The position numbers and the translations under genes were made by a program. From NCBI GenBank assembly GCA_964528035.1, contig CAZGQY010000063.1:1-19996 (forward strand): a DNA stretch of 19,996 nucleotides, given 5' to 3'. Below, piece after piece: positions 7,221 to 15,431 of this stretch (position 1 is its first letter; every line of letters begins with the position of its first letter). This stretch comes from CAZGQY01 sp964528035 (GTDB lineage Bacteria > Pseudomonadota > Gammaproteobacteria > Methylococcales > UBA1147). The notes beneath the pieces were generated by a model, which was given only the letters and a program-made list of their open reading frames with translations, was not told where the DNA came from and searched no databases.

Positions 7221-7805
7221 TTAATCATCGTCGTCGTCATCGTTTAATTGCTGATCAATCCATGGGTATACTTCGAATATTTTATTCATAACCCGTTCCC
7301 TGAGTAAGACAGCCCCTTCACTCCGACCAACTTTTCCAAACATTTTATCAAGTTCGTCATCGTAGTCCGAAAACTCGTGACGCAGCATGTTCGCTGAAAT
7401 TCTCGCAAGAAATTTAGGGGAATCATTAATAGTTGCCTCCTTATCATAATTACCTCGCTCAACTTGTAAATCGTTATAGTGCTCCACAGCTTTTTTTATT
7501 AATTTTTCCAGTTTCATCACTGGCACATTTATATTCAAGCTATTTATGAAGACTATTAATTCCTCTCGTTTCATATCAGCTCGCTGTTTAGCTAAATCGC
7601 TCAATTTTTTCCGTGGTTTAGCGGTACGGTTACTCCATTCAATAAATTCTTTAGACGCCTCTGCCTTTTCCACACGATCCAGATTAAATAACTGCACAGG
7701 TGGTCCTGTCAGATAATGCGGATTACGCCCTGTATCATCTAGCTTACCAAGGAATTTTTTAATAGCACCCTCAGTCCAACCTCGTTCCTTTAATTTAGTT
7801 TTATT
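7221..7805 (-). pseudogene. Uncharacterised gene truncated at its 5' end by an IS66 element
   Basis: The frame ends with a poly-Asp tail (stop at 7221-7223) and can be read without a stop upstream past the GTG at 7697. Beyond that GTG the peptide continues in good style (YNKTKLKERGWTEGAIKKFL, then GKLDDTGRNPHYLTGPPVQL) right up to the IS terminal repeat at 7806. No ATG, GTG or TTG is available in frame before a stop inside the IS. The KERGWTEGAIKKFLG opening with GRNPHY is a conserved N-terminus in uncharacterised bacterial proteins, so the gene has lost its start codon and perhaps a few residues. A shortened product from the GTG at 7697 (158 residues) is possible. The middle is helical and charged; no membrane segment or enzyme motif. 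Confidence 0.7.
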
Positions 7806-9509
7806 GTAACTGCTCGCCCCCCTTAATCGAATTCATCCGCCAAGGCCATTTGAATAGCAATAAGCGGATTATATCCCTTGTTTGCCATGGTTTGCAGATA
7901 GCTTGATATTCGACAATAGGCGTGCGCGTAAACGTCTGCTCGAAAACACCCCGAAACCTTTTGCTTAACCTTGGACATTCTCAAATCGCGTTCTGCTCTG
8001 TTGTTGGTAAAAGAGACAAAAGGATCTTTTGCAAAAAGCAGAACGGACGCTTCATGCGCTTTTAAACGTTCCAAAAGGTTATGTGCATCCGATTTGGCCA
8101 GTTTACCGCGCTTGCCACTCGGCTTGGGTGGAATAGGCGGCAGTTCTTTTTCTCCCCGCGTTAAAATATTTCGGTAACGCTTTTGTAGATTTGCGAGATC
8201 CTGGTCGGTCAATTTCTTTTCTTCGCTTTTAGACACTTTGATGCAGATTTCCTGCAATAAATGTTTCATCGTGCGCGCCCAGGCGTACTCATTCGACTCA
8301 ACAATGAATGTGAGCTCACGCAGTAAATGTGAACCGCACAGTCCATGGCCGCAGTGTTTATACGAGAAATAGGATGACCAGCAATCGTGAATAATCGAGC
8401 CTCCGTATCGTGGAATAATATTAATGAAATCGATCGCCTCTTTACCCCGTTTTCGGTGTAAAAACTTAAGTGTAAGATCACCCGATGAATACACGTGTAT
8501 CCAGTGGTTTTTCTTATCCACCCGTAAGGATGTTTCATCCACATTGATTGCGGGCGCTTTAAGAAGTTGTTGTGTCGCCTGATGTTCCCATGCGTCTAGA
8601 GCCTGGTGTAAGCGCAGTACAAACTTCAGTAGACTGGCTTCGGAAATGACCACACCCACCATTGATTTAACCAACTTTTGTACGCGATTAAGCGCCACCA
8701 TTTGACAGACAAGCAAATTGATGACAAACGCCTTTAAACCCTCGCCATATTGTAAGGGGCCGTGCATATCTGAAGGGAATTGACCTTTGACGGTTGAATC
8801 GCACAGTGGACAGTACTTGACTTCAGCATCCACATGTTCAACCACTTTCTCAAAAATAAGATCAATCTTTGTTCGTCTTTCAATGTGTTGACAGGGTGTG
8901 TTTGTCAGTGCTTCACCACAAACATCACAGGTATGAACTTTAGCCAGGATGATGGTTTCTTTCGTTCGGGTATTTTTAGCCCTCCCCTTGTTTTCATTTT
9001 TACCCTTGCTGTGACTTCCTGGATGACGGAGAGAGGATTCATCTTTTTCAGTTTGAGACGAAGGTGTGCTGGAATTCTTGCTGTTTTTCTGTGTGCTTCT
9101 TTCGAGGAAGATGGAGAGTATCAATTCAATAATCATGAACATACTGTTCATGAGCACTTGACTTTCTGTGGTGATTTTTCCTTTGGAGCAGAGTTGTTCG
9201 AAATCGTCCTTGAGTCGATTGACTTCATTTCTCACTGAGGTTTTATCCAGACTCGCCATCAATAAATAGATGATATAATTACAGTAAGCGTATTATATCA
9301 TTGGTTTTTTTGACGTTCTGATGTCGAGCTGAGGCGATTGAAATGGCTTTTTCGATACAAAACCTCAAGCAATCGGATTTACCCTCACAGCTCTTTTACA
9401 ATGAGCTATCAACGTAAGTTTTATGACGAAGCAGGAAAAAGATTTTTTTAGGCAAAAAAACCTGTCAAGTGTTTTTTCGCTTTTTTTTAACGAAGGGGCG
9501 AGTAGTTAC
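7806..9509 (-). mobile_element. IS66-family insertion sequence, apparently complete
   Basis: The ends are inverted repeats GTAACTGCTCGCCCC (7806-7820) and GGGGCGAGTAGTTAC (9495-9509), matching at 14 of 15 positions, giving an element of 1704 bp with a single intact transposase gene. That layout (no accessory TnpA/TnpB) fits the ISBst12-like branch of IS66. The flanks GTTTTATT and CAAAAATG do not form the usual 8-bp target duplication. Left of it is a gene missing its start, right of it an IS110 gene missing its N-terminus, so an adjacent deletion or recombination followed insertion. About 230 bp upstream of the transposase gene carry no ORF. Confidence 0.8.
7823..9262 (-). CDS. IS66-family transposase
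   Basis: A full-length 479-residue DDE transposase. The N-terminal helical leucine-rich region is followed by a charged linker (about 58-100). The IS66 zinc-finger comes next, CDVCG (C112, C115) paired with CPLC (C151, C154). The catalytic domain shows D242 (NVDETSLRV), D293 (IIHDCWSSYF) and E424 (TNNRAERDLRM), with the family SKVKQKVSGCFR segment after it. All catalytic residues are present, so the protein is likely functional. It is the only gene of the element and ends 17 bp inside the left terminal repeat. Confidence 0.92.
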   Translation of the reverse strand: MMASLDKTSVRNEVNRLKDDFEQLCSKGKITTESQVLMNSMFMIIELILSIFLERSTQKNSKNSSTPSSQTEKDESSLRHPGSHSKGKNENKGRAKNTRTKETIILAKVHTCDVCGEALTNTPCQHIERRTKIDLIFEKVVEHVDAEVKYCPLCDSTVKGQFPSDMHGPLQYGEGLKAFVINLLVCQMVALNRVQKLVKSMVGVVISEASLLKFVLRLHQALDAWEHQATQQLLKAPAINVDETSLRVDKKNHWIHVYSSGDLTLKFLHRKRGKEAIDFINIIPRYGGSIIHDCWSSYFSYKHCGHGLCGSHLLRELTFIVESNEYAWARTMKHLLQEICIKVSKSEEKKLTDQDLANLQKRYRNILTRGEKELPPIPPKPSGKRGKLAKSDAHNLLERLKAHEASVLLFAKDPFVSFTNNRAERDLRMSKVKQKVSGCFRADVYAHAYCRISSYLQTMANKGYNPLIAIQMALADEFD

Positions 9510-10257
9510 CAAAAATGACTTTAATGATGCGGAAGCGAGACCGAATGTCGGAACGATTGCGATTAAAACCGTAGAACAACAGGACATCCAAATGATTCAT
9601 CGCTTACGGCAAGAGACTGTGAAACGACGAATAGCCCTGGTCAATCAAACCAGGGGCTTATTAAGCGAGCGAGGCATTGTTATTGAACAGGGTGTCAATC
9701 AGGTCAGGAAGCGTTTGCCAGAGCTACTCGAAGATGCGGAAAACTCTCTAACCCCACTGAGTCGTGCCGCCTTTGCCCATCAATACGAACGCCTGTTGGC
9801 CTTAGATGAAGAAATCCAGGCCTATGACCAACAAATCAGTCAGCTCTGTCAGACCAACGAGCTAAGCCAGCGATTAACCGATGTTCCCGGCGTAGGCCCG
9901 ATGACCGCGACCATCGTGGCCGCAGATTTAGGCGATGGTCGACAGTATGACAATGGCCGGCACTATTCAGGTAGTCTGGGGATCGTTCCCAGACAGTACA
10001 GCAGTGGCGGAAAATCGGTGTTGTTAGGCATTAGCAAGCACGGTAACCGTTACATCCGATCCTTATTAATCCATGGTGCCAGATCCGTATTGCGAACCTG
10101 TCAAAACAGGGAAGACCAGCTGAGTTTATGGTGTCAGAAGTTGATGAAGCGGCGTGGTTTTAATGTGGCGGCCGTGGCATTAGCCAATAAAAACGCACGT
10201 ATTCTATGTGCCTTAGCAAACAAAGCAGAGCGTTATCAAGCGACTGTCAGTGCTTAA
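9510..10257 (+). pseudogene. IS110-family (IS1111-type) transposase, N-terminally truncated
   Basis: Homology starts at the IS66 border with KNDFNDAEA, the end of the RuvC-like DEDD domain, so the first ~95 residues of a normal ~340-residue protein are gone; the formal ORF opens inside the IS66 end at 9469. A few residues also seem deleted after NDAEA (usually a short helix before RPN). The rest is standard: VKTVEQQDIQ-like KTVEQQDIQMIHRLRQ, VNQTRGLLSERGIVI, the Tnp_IS110 C-terminal domain with DVPGVGPMTATIVAADLGD, GIVPRQYSSGGKSVLLGISKHGNRYIRSLLIHGAR. It lacks the N-terminal catalytic acidic residues, so it is inactive. The SKHGNRYIRSLLIHGAR block points to the IS1111 group. Confidence 0.85.
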
Positions 10258-10270
10258 TCACACTTCGGGA

Positions 10271-10330
10271 TCGCTTTGCCCACAGGCGCCGAGCTAAACC
10301 TAAAGGGCTCTTTGCCTATGGACAAAGCGA
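10271..10330 (+). repeat. Large imperfect hairpin downstream of the IS110 gene, possible guide-RNA region
   Basis: TCGCTTTGCCCACAGGC (10271-10287) and GCCTATGGACAAAGCGA (10314-10330) are inverted repeats matching at 15 of 17 positions, with a 26-nt centre. IS1111-group elements are known to encode a structured guide RNA (bridge/seekRNA) in the non-coding segment after the transposase gene, which is where this hairpin lies. Whether it is that RNA, or only an end structure, cannot be told by eye. Confidence 0.4.
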
Positions 10331-10391
10331 GCAGATAACCTTCAGCGTTTAATTACCGAGTAAAACCAGATTGCGGAGGTAATCATCCCTA

Positions 10392-11030
10392 TTGATGACA
10401 CAAACAGGTCAGACCAGTGCTTTTAAAATCCGTTTCACACAGCGGTTCCTAGAAACCGTCAGGCCGTTTAGAGAAAAAAGGACGCGGATAGATTCATCAA
10501 GGCTTGAAAGATTATTCGTAACTTATATGGTTCGCCATGGTAGAACAAGACTCCTATATCTGACTGTTAATATCATGAATTCATTGATGGATGCGATTTA
10601 TCAAGCCCGTGAAGGACCGGGTCAAGGAAAACTGTCTATTTTAGCCGAGCATCAGGATGATCTTGCCCATCTGCGTAAAGTGTGTCAGCAGATGACCGTG
10701 TGTTCGCATAAAAAAACACGCGCATTGGGGCGCGAGTTTCTTAATGATTGGGACGCGATATTTCGTGTGCTGGAGCATCCCACATGGCCCACGACCAATA
10801 ATGAAGCAGAACGTGCTTTACGTCACTGGGTGATTATGCGCAAAATTACCCAAGGCACACGTTCGCCGCAAGGCAGTCGGGCACTGGCTTTATTCGCCAG
10901 CGTCATCACCACGTGTCGTTTACGTGGGCATTCGCCTTTGTTGTATATCCGCGATGTAATCACGCTACGACGTCAGGGGTTGGATGCGCCGAAAATTCCC
11001 GTCGCCAAAACTCCAATTGGAGCCGTTTAA
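10392..11030 (+). pseudogene. IS66-family transposase, C-terminal remnant fused to unrelated N-terminus
   Basis: From about residue 95 the frame matches the end of an IS66 transposase of another subtype: HKKTRALGREFLNDWDAIF, the catalytic-glutamate block TTNNEAERALRHWVIMRKI (E140), GTRSPQGSRALALFASVI and TCRLRGHSPLLYI. The two catalytic aspartates and the zinc finger are missing, so it cannot work. The first ~60 residues do not look like IS66; they contain LERLF...MVRHGRTRLLYLTV, which recurs downstream of hsdM near 18741-18815. The ORF therefore looks like a chance fusion of two remnants. Confidence 0.75.
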
Positions 11031-11044
11031 TTATATGGGTGTGA

Positions 11045-11052
11045 ACGCTTAC
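11045..11052 (+). repeat. Right end of the second IS66 element
   Basis: ACGCTTAC, preceded by GTGTGA, sits 15 bp after the IS66 remnant ORF. Its complement GTAAGCGT is the typical first bases of IS66-family terminal repeats, so this is the right boundary of the remnant. The matching left end is not present next to it. Confidence 0.5.
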
Positions 11053-11068
11053 CTCAGTATTAGATATG

Positions 11069-11097
11069 TTCGCATTTTCGAACGAATTAATGATAAT
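11069..11097 (+). promoter_or_regulatory. Putative sigma-70-type promoter for the hsd operon
   Basis: TTCGCA (11069-11074) and GATAAT (11092-11097) are spaced by 17 bp and match the -35/-10 consensus at 4 and 5 of 6 positions, about 60 bp upstream of hsdR. A dyad GTTCG / CGAAC (11068-11072, 11079-11083) overlaps the -35 element and could be an operator. A weak ribosome site AAGAG (about 11146-11150) precedes the start. Confidence 0.4.
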
Positions 11098-11158
11098 GTA
11101 GCACTCACAATGACTGGCAGTAACAAGGTCGCTTGAAAGGACAAAAAGAGCTTTTTTA

Positions 11159-14100
11159 ATGATACTAAAAGAAAACCAGATCGAAGATGACCTCATCGCT
11201 AGATTAACCGATCTCAAATACACCTATCGCCCAGATGTTCGCGACCGCGAAGCGCTTGAACAAAACTTTCGTAAACATTTCGAAGAGCTCAACCGTGTCA
11301 ACCTAACCGACTCAGAATTCGCCCAATTGCGCGATGAAATTGTCAACGCCGATGTATTTAGCGCTGCTAAAACTCTGCGCGAACGCAACACCTTCCTGCG
11401 CGAAGATGGCACACCTCTACAATATACGCTGGTCAATATCAAAGACTGGTGTAAAAACGAATTTGAAGTCATCAACCAATTGCGCATCAATACCGATAAC
11501 AGCCACCACCGTTACGATGTGATTCTGCTGATCAATGGTGTACCCGTGGTGCAAATAGAACTTAAAACGCACAAGATCGTTACCCGCCGCGCGATGGAAC
11601 AAATTGTCGATTACAAAAACGACCCTGGCAACGGCTACACCAACACGCTGCTGTGTTTTATGCAGTTGTTTATTGTCAGCAATGAAAACAATACTCTTTA
11701 CTTTGCCAACAACCACAACCAGCATTTTAGTTTTAATGCCGACGAACGCTTTTTGCCGATTTATCAACTGGCTAATGAAGATAACAGCAAAATCACCCTC
11801 TTACACGACTTTGCCGACAAGTTCTTAGCCAAATGCACCTTGGGCCAAATGATCAGCCGTTACATGGTCTTGGTAGAATGCGAGCAAAAACTGATGATTA
11901 TGCGTCCGTACCAAATCTATGCGGTAAAAGCGATTGTCGACTGCATTCATCAAAATCGTGGCAATGGCTACATCTGGCACACCACCGGCAGTGGCAAAAC
12001 CCTCACCTCGTTTAAAGCCTCCACACTGCTCAAAGACAACCCGGACATTGATAAATGCCTATTCGTAGTTGACCGTAAAGACCTCGACCGGCAAACCCGC
12101 GAAGAATTCAACAAATTCCAGGAAGGCTGTGTCGAAGAAAACACCAATACCGAAACACTTGTAAGGCGCATGCTCTCGGAAGACTACGCCGATAAAGTCA
12201 TCGTCACCACCATTCAAAAGCTCGGCCTTGCGCTGGACGAAACCAGCAAGCGCAACCAGGCGAATAAACAAAAAGGCAAGCAAACCTACAAACAACGCCT
12301 AGAGCCGCTGCGCAACCAGCGCATCGTGTTTATATTTGATGAGTGTCATCGCTCCCAATTTGGTGACAACCACCAAGCCATTAAAGCCTTCTTCCCCAAT
12401 GCTCAATTATTCGGCTTTACCGGTACACCTATTTTTGAAGATAACGCCACCTACAAACAAATCGACGGCACACAAGCATATTACAAAACCACCGAAGACA
12501 TATTCCAAAAACAACTGCACGCCTACACCATTACCCACGCCATTGAAGACCGCAACGTCCTGCGTTTTGCTATCGACTACTTTGGTGAAAAACCCAAGGA
12601 GGTCGAAAAAAGCAAAGCCAAACCCAAAGCACCTGAAGCCAACGCCGTTGTTAACGAGATTATTAATAAACACAATGCCGCCACCAACCAGCGCCGTTTT
12701 AATGCGGTATTGGCAACCGCCTCCATTAATAACGCCATTGAATACTACACGCTATTCAAAACCATACAAACGAATAAAGATGGCGAAGACGATAGCTATC
12801 GCCCCTTAAATATTGCCTGCGTGTTTTCGCCACCCGCCGAAGGCAATAAAGATGTTAAACAGCTACAGGAAGACTTAACACAGGAAAAAGAGGACAACAA
12901 AAAAGAGCCCGAAAAAAAGAAAGCCGCGCTTAAGGCCATCATTGCCGACTACAACAGTCAGTACGGTAGCAACCACAGCATTAACGAATTCGATCTGTAT
13001 TATCAGGATGTACAACAACGCATTAAAGATCATAAATACAGCAACACCGATTACCCGCATAAAAACAAAATCGACATCGTGATTGTTGTGGATATGCTGC
13101 TCACCGGTTTTGATTCTAAATACCTCAACACCCTATATGTGGATAAAAACCTCAAACACCACGGCTTAATTCAAGCCTTTTCGCGCACCAATCGCGTATT
13201 AAACGACACTAAGCCTCACGGTAAAATTCTGGATTTTCGTTATCAGGAAAAAGCCGTTAACGATGCTATTGCCCTGTTCTCAGGTGCCAACAAAGACAAG
13301 GCCAAAGAAATCTGGCTGGTTGATCCTGCACCTGCAGTGATTAAACAACTAGACGGTGCGGTCAGCAATTTAGAAAAATTCATGGACTCGCAAGGCCTTA
13401 CTTGTACGCCAGAAGCCGTCAACAACCTCAAAGGTGATGCCGCACGCGGTGAATTTATTAACCACTTTAAAGAAGTGCAGCGCCTGAAAACTCAGCTCGA
13501 TCAATATACCGACCTAAGCGACGAGCAAGTCGACAGCGTCAATGCACGATTACCCGAAGAGCAACTGCGCGGCTTTCGCGGCATGTATCTGGAAACGGCG
13601 CAACGTCTCAAGACGCAACAAGGCAAAGGCGGGGGCGATGCCGGTGACACCGTACAACAACTGGATTTTGAACTGGTCTTATTCGCCTCAGCCGTGATTG
13701 ATTACGACTACATCATGGGGCTGATAGCTTCATCCACCGGCGATAAACCCAGCAAGCAGAAAATGACCCGACAACAATTGATCGACCTGATCAGTGCCAG
13801 TGCCAACCTGATGGATGAACGCGATGATATTGTGGCCTACATCAACAGCCTGCCAGCCGGTGAAAGTCTGAATGAAAAAACCATACGCGAAGGGTATAAG
13901 AAATTTAAAGCAAACAAATCCACTCAAGAACTGCGTGCCATGGCCGAAAAGCATGGGATTAGCAATGACGCACTACAAAGCTTTGTTGATGGCATCATGG
14001 ATCGCATGATCTTCGACGGCGAACAACTTAGTGATTTACTCGAACCACTGGAGTTGGGTTGGAAAGCGCGCACCAAGGCAGAACTGTCTTTGATGGAAGA

Positions 14101-14167
14101 GCTTATGCCTTTACTTAAAAAACTTTCTCAAGGACGTGATATTTCGGGGTTAGCTGCGTATGAGTAA
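11159..14167 (+). CDS. hsdR: Type I restriction enzyme, R (translocase/endonuclease) subunit
   Basis: A full-length 1002-residue HsdR. The N-terminal endonuclease domain shows the PD-(D/E)xK site as D120 (RYDVILLI) and E134-x-K136 (VQIELKT). The SF2 translocase motor follows with Walker A TTGSGKT (275-281), the DECH box (394-397, FIFDECHRSQFG), motif III TGTP (421-424) and motif VI LIQAFSRTNRV. The C-terminal helical domain binds the methyltransferase core. It cleaves unmodified DNA after ATP-driven translocation as part of R2M2S. It is the first gene of the operon; its stop overlaps the hsdS start by 8 bp. Having R first is unlike the M-S-R order of classical loci, and codon use is more C-rich (AAC, ACC, GCC) than in hsdS and prrC. 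Confidence 0.97.
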   Translation: MILKENQIEDDLIARLTDLKYTYRPDVRDREALEQNFRKHFEELNRVNLTDSEFAQLRDEIVNADVFSAAKTLRERNTFLREDGTPLQYTLVNIKDWCKNEFEVINQLRINTDNSHHRYDVILLINGVPVVQIELKTHKIVTRRAMEQIVDYKNDPGNGYTNTLLCFMQLFIVSNENNTLYFANNHNQHFSFNADERFLPIYQLANEDNSKITLLHDFADKFLAKCTLGQMISRYMVLVECEQKLMIMRPYQIYAVKAIVDCIHQNRGNGYIWHTTGSGKTLTSFKASTLLKDNPDIDKCLFVVDRKDLDRQTREEFNKFQEGCVEENTNTETLVRRMLSEDYADKVIVTTIQKLGLALDETSKRNQANKQKGKQTYKQRLEPLRNQRIVFIFDECHRSQFGDNHQAIKAFFPNAQLFGFTGTPIFEDNATYKQIDGTQAYYKTTEDIFQKQLHAYTITHAIEDRNVLRFAIDYFGEKPKEVEKSKAKPKAPEANAVVNEIINKHNAATNQRRFNAVLATASINNAIEYYTLFKTIQTNKDGEDDSYRPLNIACVFSPPAEGNKDVKQLQEDLTQEKEDNKKEPEKKKAALKAIIADYNSQYGSNHSINEFDLYYQDVQQRIKDHKYSNTDYPHKNKIDIVIVVDMLLTGFDSKYLNTLYVDKNLKHHGLIQAFSRTNRVLNDTKPHGKILDFRYQEKAVNDAIALFSGANKDKAKEIWLVDPAPAVIKQLDGAVSNLEKFMDSQGLTCTPEAVNNLKGDAARGEFINHFKEVQRLKTQLDQYTDLSDEQVDSVNARLPEEQLRGFRGMYLETAQRLKTQQGKGGGDAGDTVQQLDFELVLFASAVIDYDYIMGLIASSTGDKPSKQKMTRQQLIDLISASANLMDERDDIVAYINSLPAGESLNEKTIREGYKKFKANKSTQELRAMAEKHGISNDALQSFVDGIMDRMIFDGEQLSDLLEPLELGWKARTKAELSLMEELMPLLKKLSQGRDISGLAAYE

Positions 14168-15431
14168 GCCAACGACAAAAATGCTGGTGCCTAAGCTGCG
14201 TTTTCCTGAGTTTCGGGATGCGGGGGAGTGGGAGCAAAAAACACTCAGAGAATTAGCTAAAAGAATTACTCAAAAGAACAAAGAAACTGAAGTAACTCGT
14301 GTTCTAACCAACTCCGCAGTAGATGGAATTGTGGATCAGCGAGACTACTTTGACAAAGACATTGCTAATCAAAATAATCTTGGTGGGTACTTTATTGTCG
14401 ATAAGGGTGACTATGTTTACAATCCTCGCATTTCGAATGTTGCTCCAGTTGGACCCATCTCTAAGAATAAGGTTGGTAAAGGCGTGATGTCACCGCTGTA
14501 TACTGTTTTCAGATTCAAAAATAGTAACAATGGTTTTTATGAGCAGTACTTTAAATCAACACACTGGTACCAATATCTACGAATAGTATCCAATAGCGGT
14601 GCAAGACATGACCGGATGAGCATTACAAATGATGATTTTGAAGAAATGCCTCTTCCTGCTCTATCAGCTGACGAACAACAAAAAATCGCCAATTGCCTGT
14701 CTTCCATCGACGATCTAATCACCGCACACAGCCAAAAACACGACACACTCAAAGACCATAAAAAAGGCCTGATGCAGCAACTATTCCCCGCCGAAGGCAA
14801 AACCGTGCCCAAACTGCGTTTTCCTGAGTTTCGGGATGCGGGGGAGTGGGAGGATAAACCGCTAGGAGAAGTTGCTACGTTTTCAAAAGGTAAAGGTATT
14901 TCTAAATCGGATGTAGCAATTGATGGAAAGCAGCCATGCATTAGATATGGAGAGCTTTATACACTCTACAATGAAACAATAGAAAATGTAAGCTCCCACA
15001 CAAATATATCAGCTAATAATTTAGTGTTGAGTAAAGAAAATGATGTGATTATCCCTGCTTCAGGTGAAACCCAAGAGGATATTGCTACAGCATCATGTGT
15101 AATAAATAGCGGTATTGCACTAGGTGGGGATTTGAATATCATCCGCTCAAAAATGAATGGTGTTTTTTTATCGTATTATTTAAATAGCGCTAAAAAGAAG
15201 TCTATTGCAAAATTATCGCAAGGTATTTCAGTTGTACATTTGTATTCGAGCCAATTAGAAAGGCTTGATATCAATATCCCTGATCTTCCTGAGCAACAAA
15301 AAATCGCCGATTGCCTATCTTCCATCGACAACCTGATCACCTCACAAGCTAAAAAAATAGAGTCACTCAAAGACCATAAAAAAGGCCTGATGCATCAGCT
15401 TTTCACCGCAACTGATGGGGTGGGCGCATGA
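14160..15431 (+). CDS. hsdS: Type I restriction-modification specificity subunit
   Basis: The 423-residue HsdS fixes the target sequence. It has two target-recognition domains, each introduced by the same stretch PKLRFPEFRDAGEWE (11-25 and 217-231) and each followed by a conserved helix, EQQKIANCLSSIDDLI... and EQQKIADCLSSIDNLI..., ending LKDHKKGLM. This pseudo-dyad build is typical: TRD1 and TRD2 read the two halves of a bipartite site, with the helices setting the spacer. The TRDs differ from each other, so the site is asymmetric; I cannot predict it. The start ATG lies inside the end of hsdR and the stop overlaps prrC by 4 bp (ATGA). The duplicated borders are identical at DNA level over 39 bp and would allow domain exchange. 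Confidence 0.96.
   Translation: MSKPTTKMLVPKLRFPEFRDAGEWEQKTLRELAKRITQKNKETEVTRVLTNSAVDGIVDQRDYFDKDIANQNNLGGYFIVDKGDYVYNPRISNVAPVGPISKNKVGKGVMSPLYTVFRFKNSNNGFYEQYFKSTHWYQYLRIVSNSGARHDRMSITNDDFEEMPLPALSADEQQKIANCLSSIDDLITAHSQKHDTLKDHKKGLMQQLFPAEGKTVPKLRFPEFRDAGEWEDKPLGEVATFSKGKGISKSDVAIDGKQPCIRYGELYTLYNETIENVSSHTNISANNLVLSKENDVIIPASGETQEDIATASCVINSGIALGGDLNIIRSKMNGVFLSYYLNSAKKKSIAKLSQGISVVHLYSSQLERLDINIPDLPEQQKIADCLSSIDNLITSQAKKIESLKDHKKGLMHQLFTATDGVGA
14196..14234 (+). repeat. 39-bp direct repeat in hsdS, copy 1
   Basis: Identical to 14814-14852, encoding LRFPEFRDAGEWE at the head of the first recognition domain. Together with the similar conserved-helix DNA (about 14671-14785 and 15291-15405) it makes hsdS two direct-repeat halves about 618 bp apart. 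Confidence 0.9.
14814..14852 (+). repeat. 39-bp direct repeat in hsdS, copy 2
   Basis: Second exact copy, at the head of the second recognition domain. Homologous recombination between the copies could delete or swap a recognition domain. Confidence 0.9.

Noticed and set aside
7221..7260. CRISPR-like or microsatellite repeat (ATCGTCGTCGTCATCG)
   Set aside because: It is the codon run of a poly-aspartate protein tail.
8834..9238. Rightward 134-codon frame in the IS66 element
   Set aside because: Antisense to the intact transposase, whose catalytic and zinc motifs are clear.
9284..9291. GTAAGCGT as the left end of the second IS66 element, matching the right end at 11045-11052
   Set aside because: It lies inside the first IS66 element, whose ends are well defined by the 15-bp repeats at 7806 and 9495; the 8-bp match is likely coincidence, and no matching target duplication was found.
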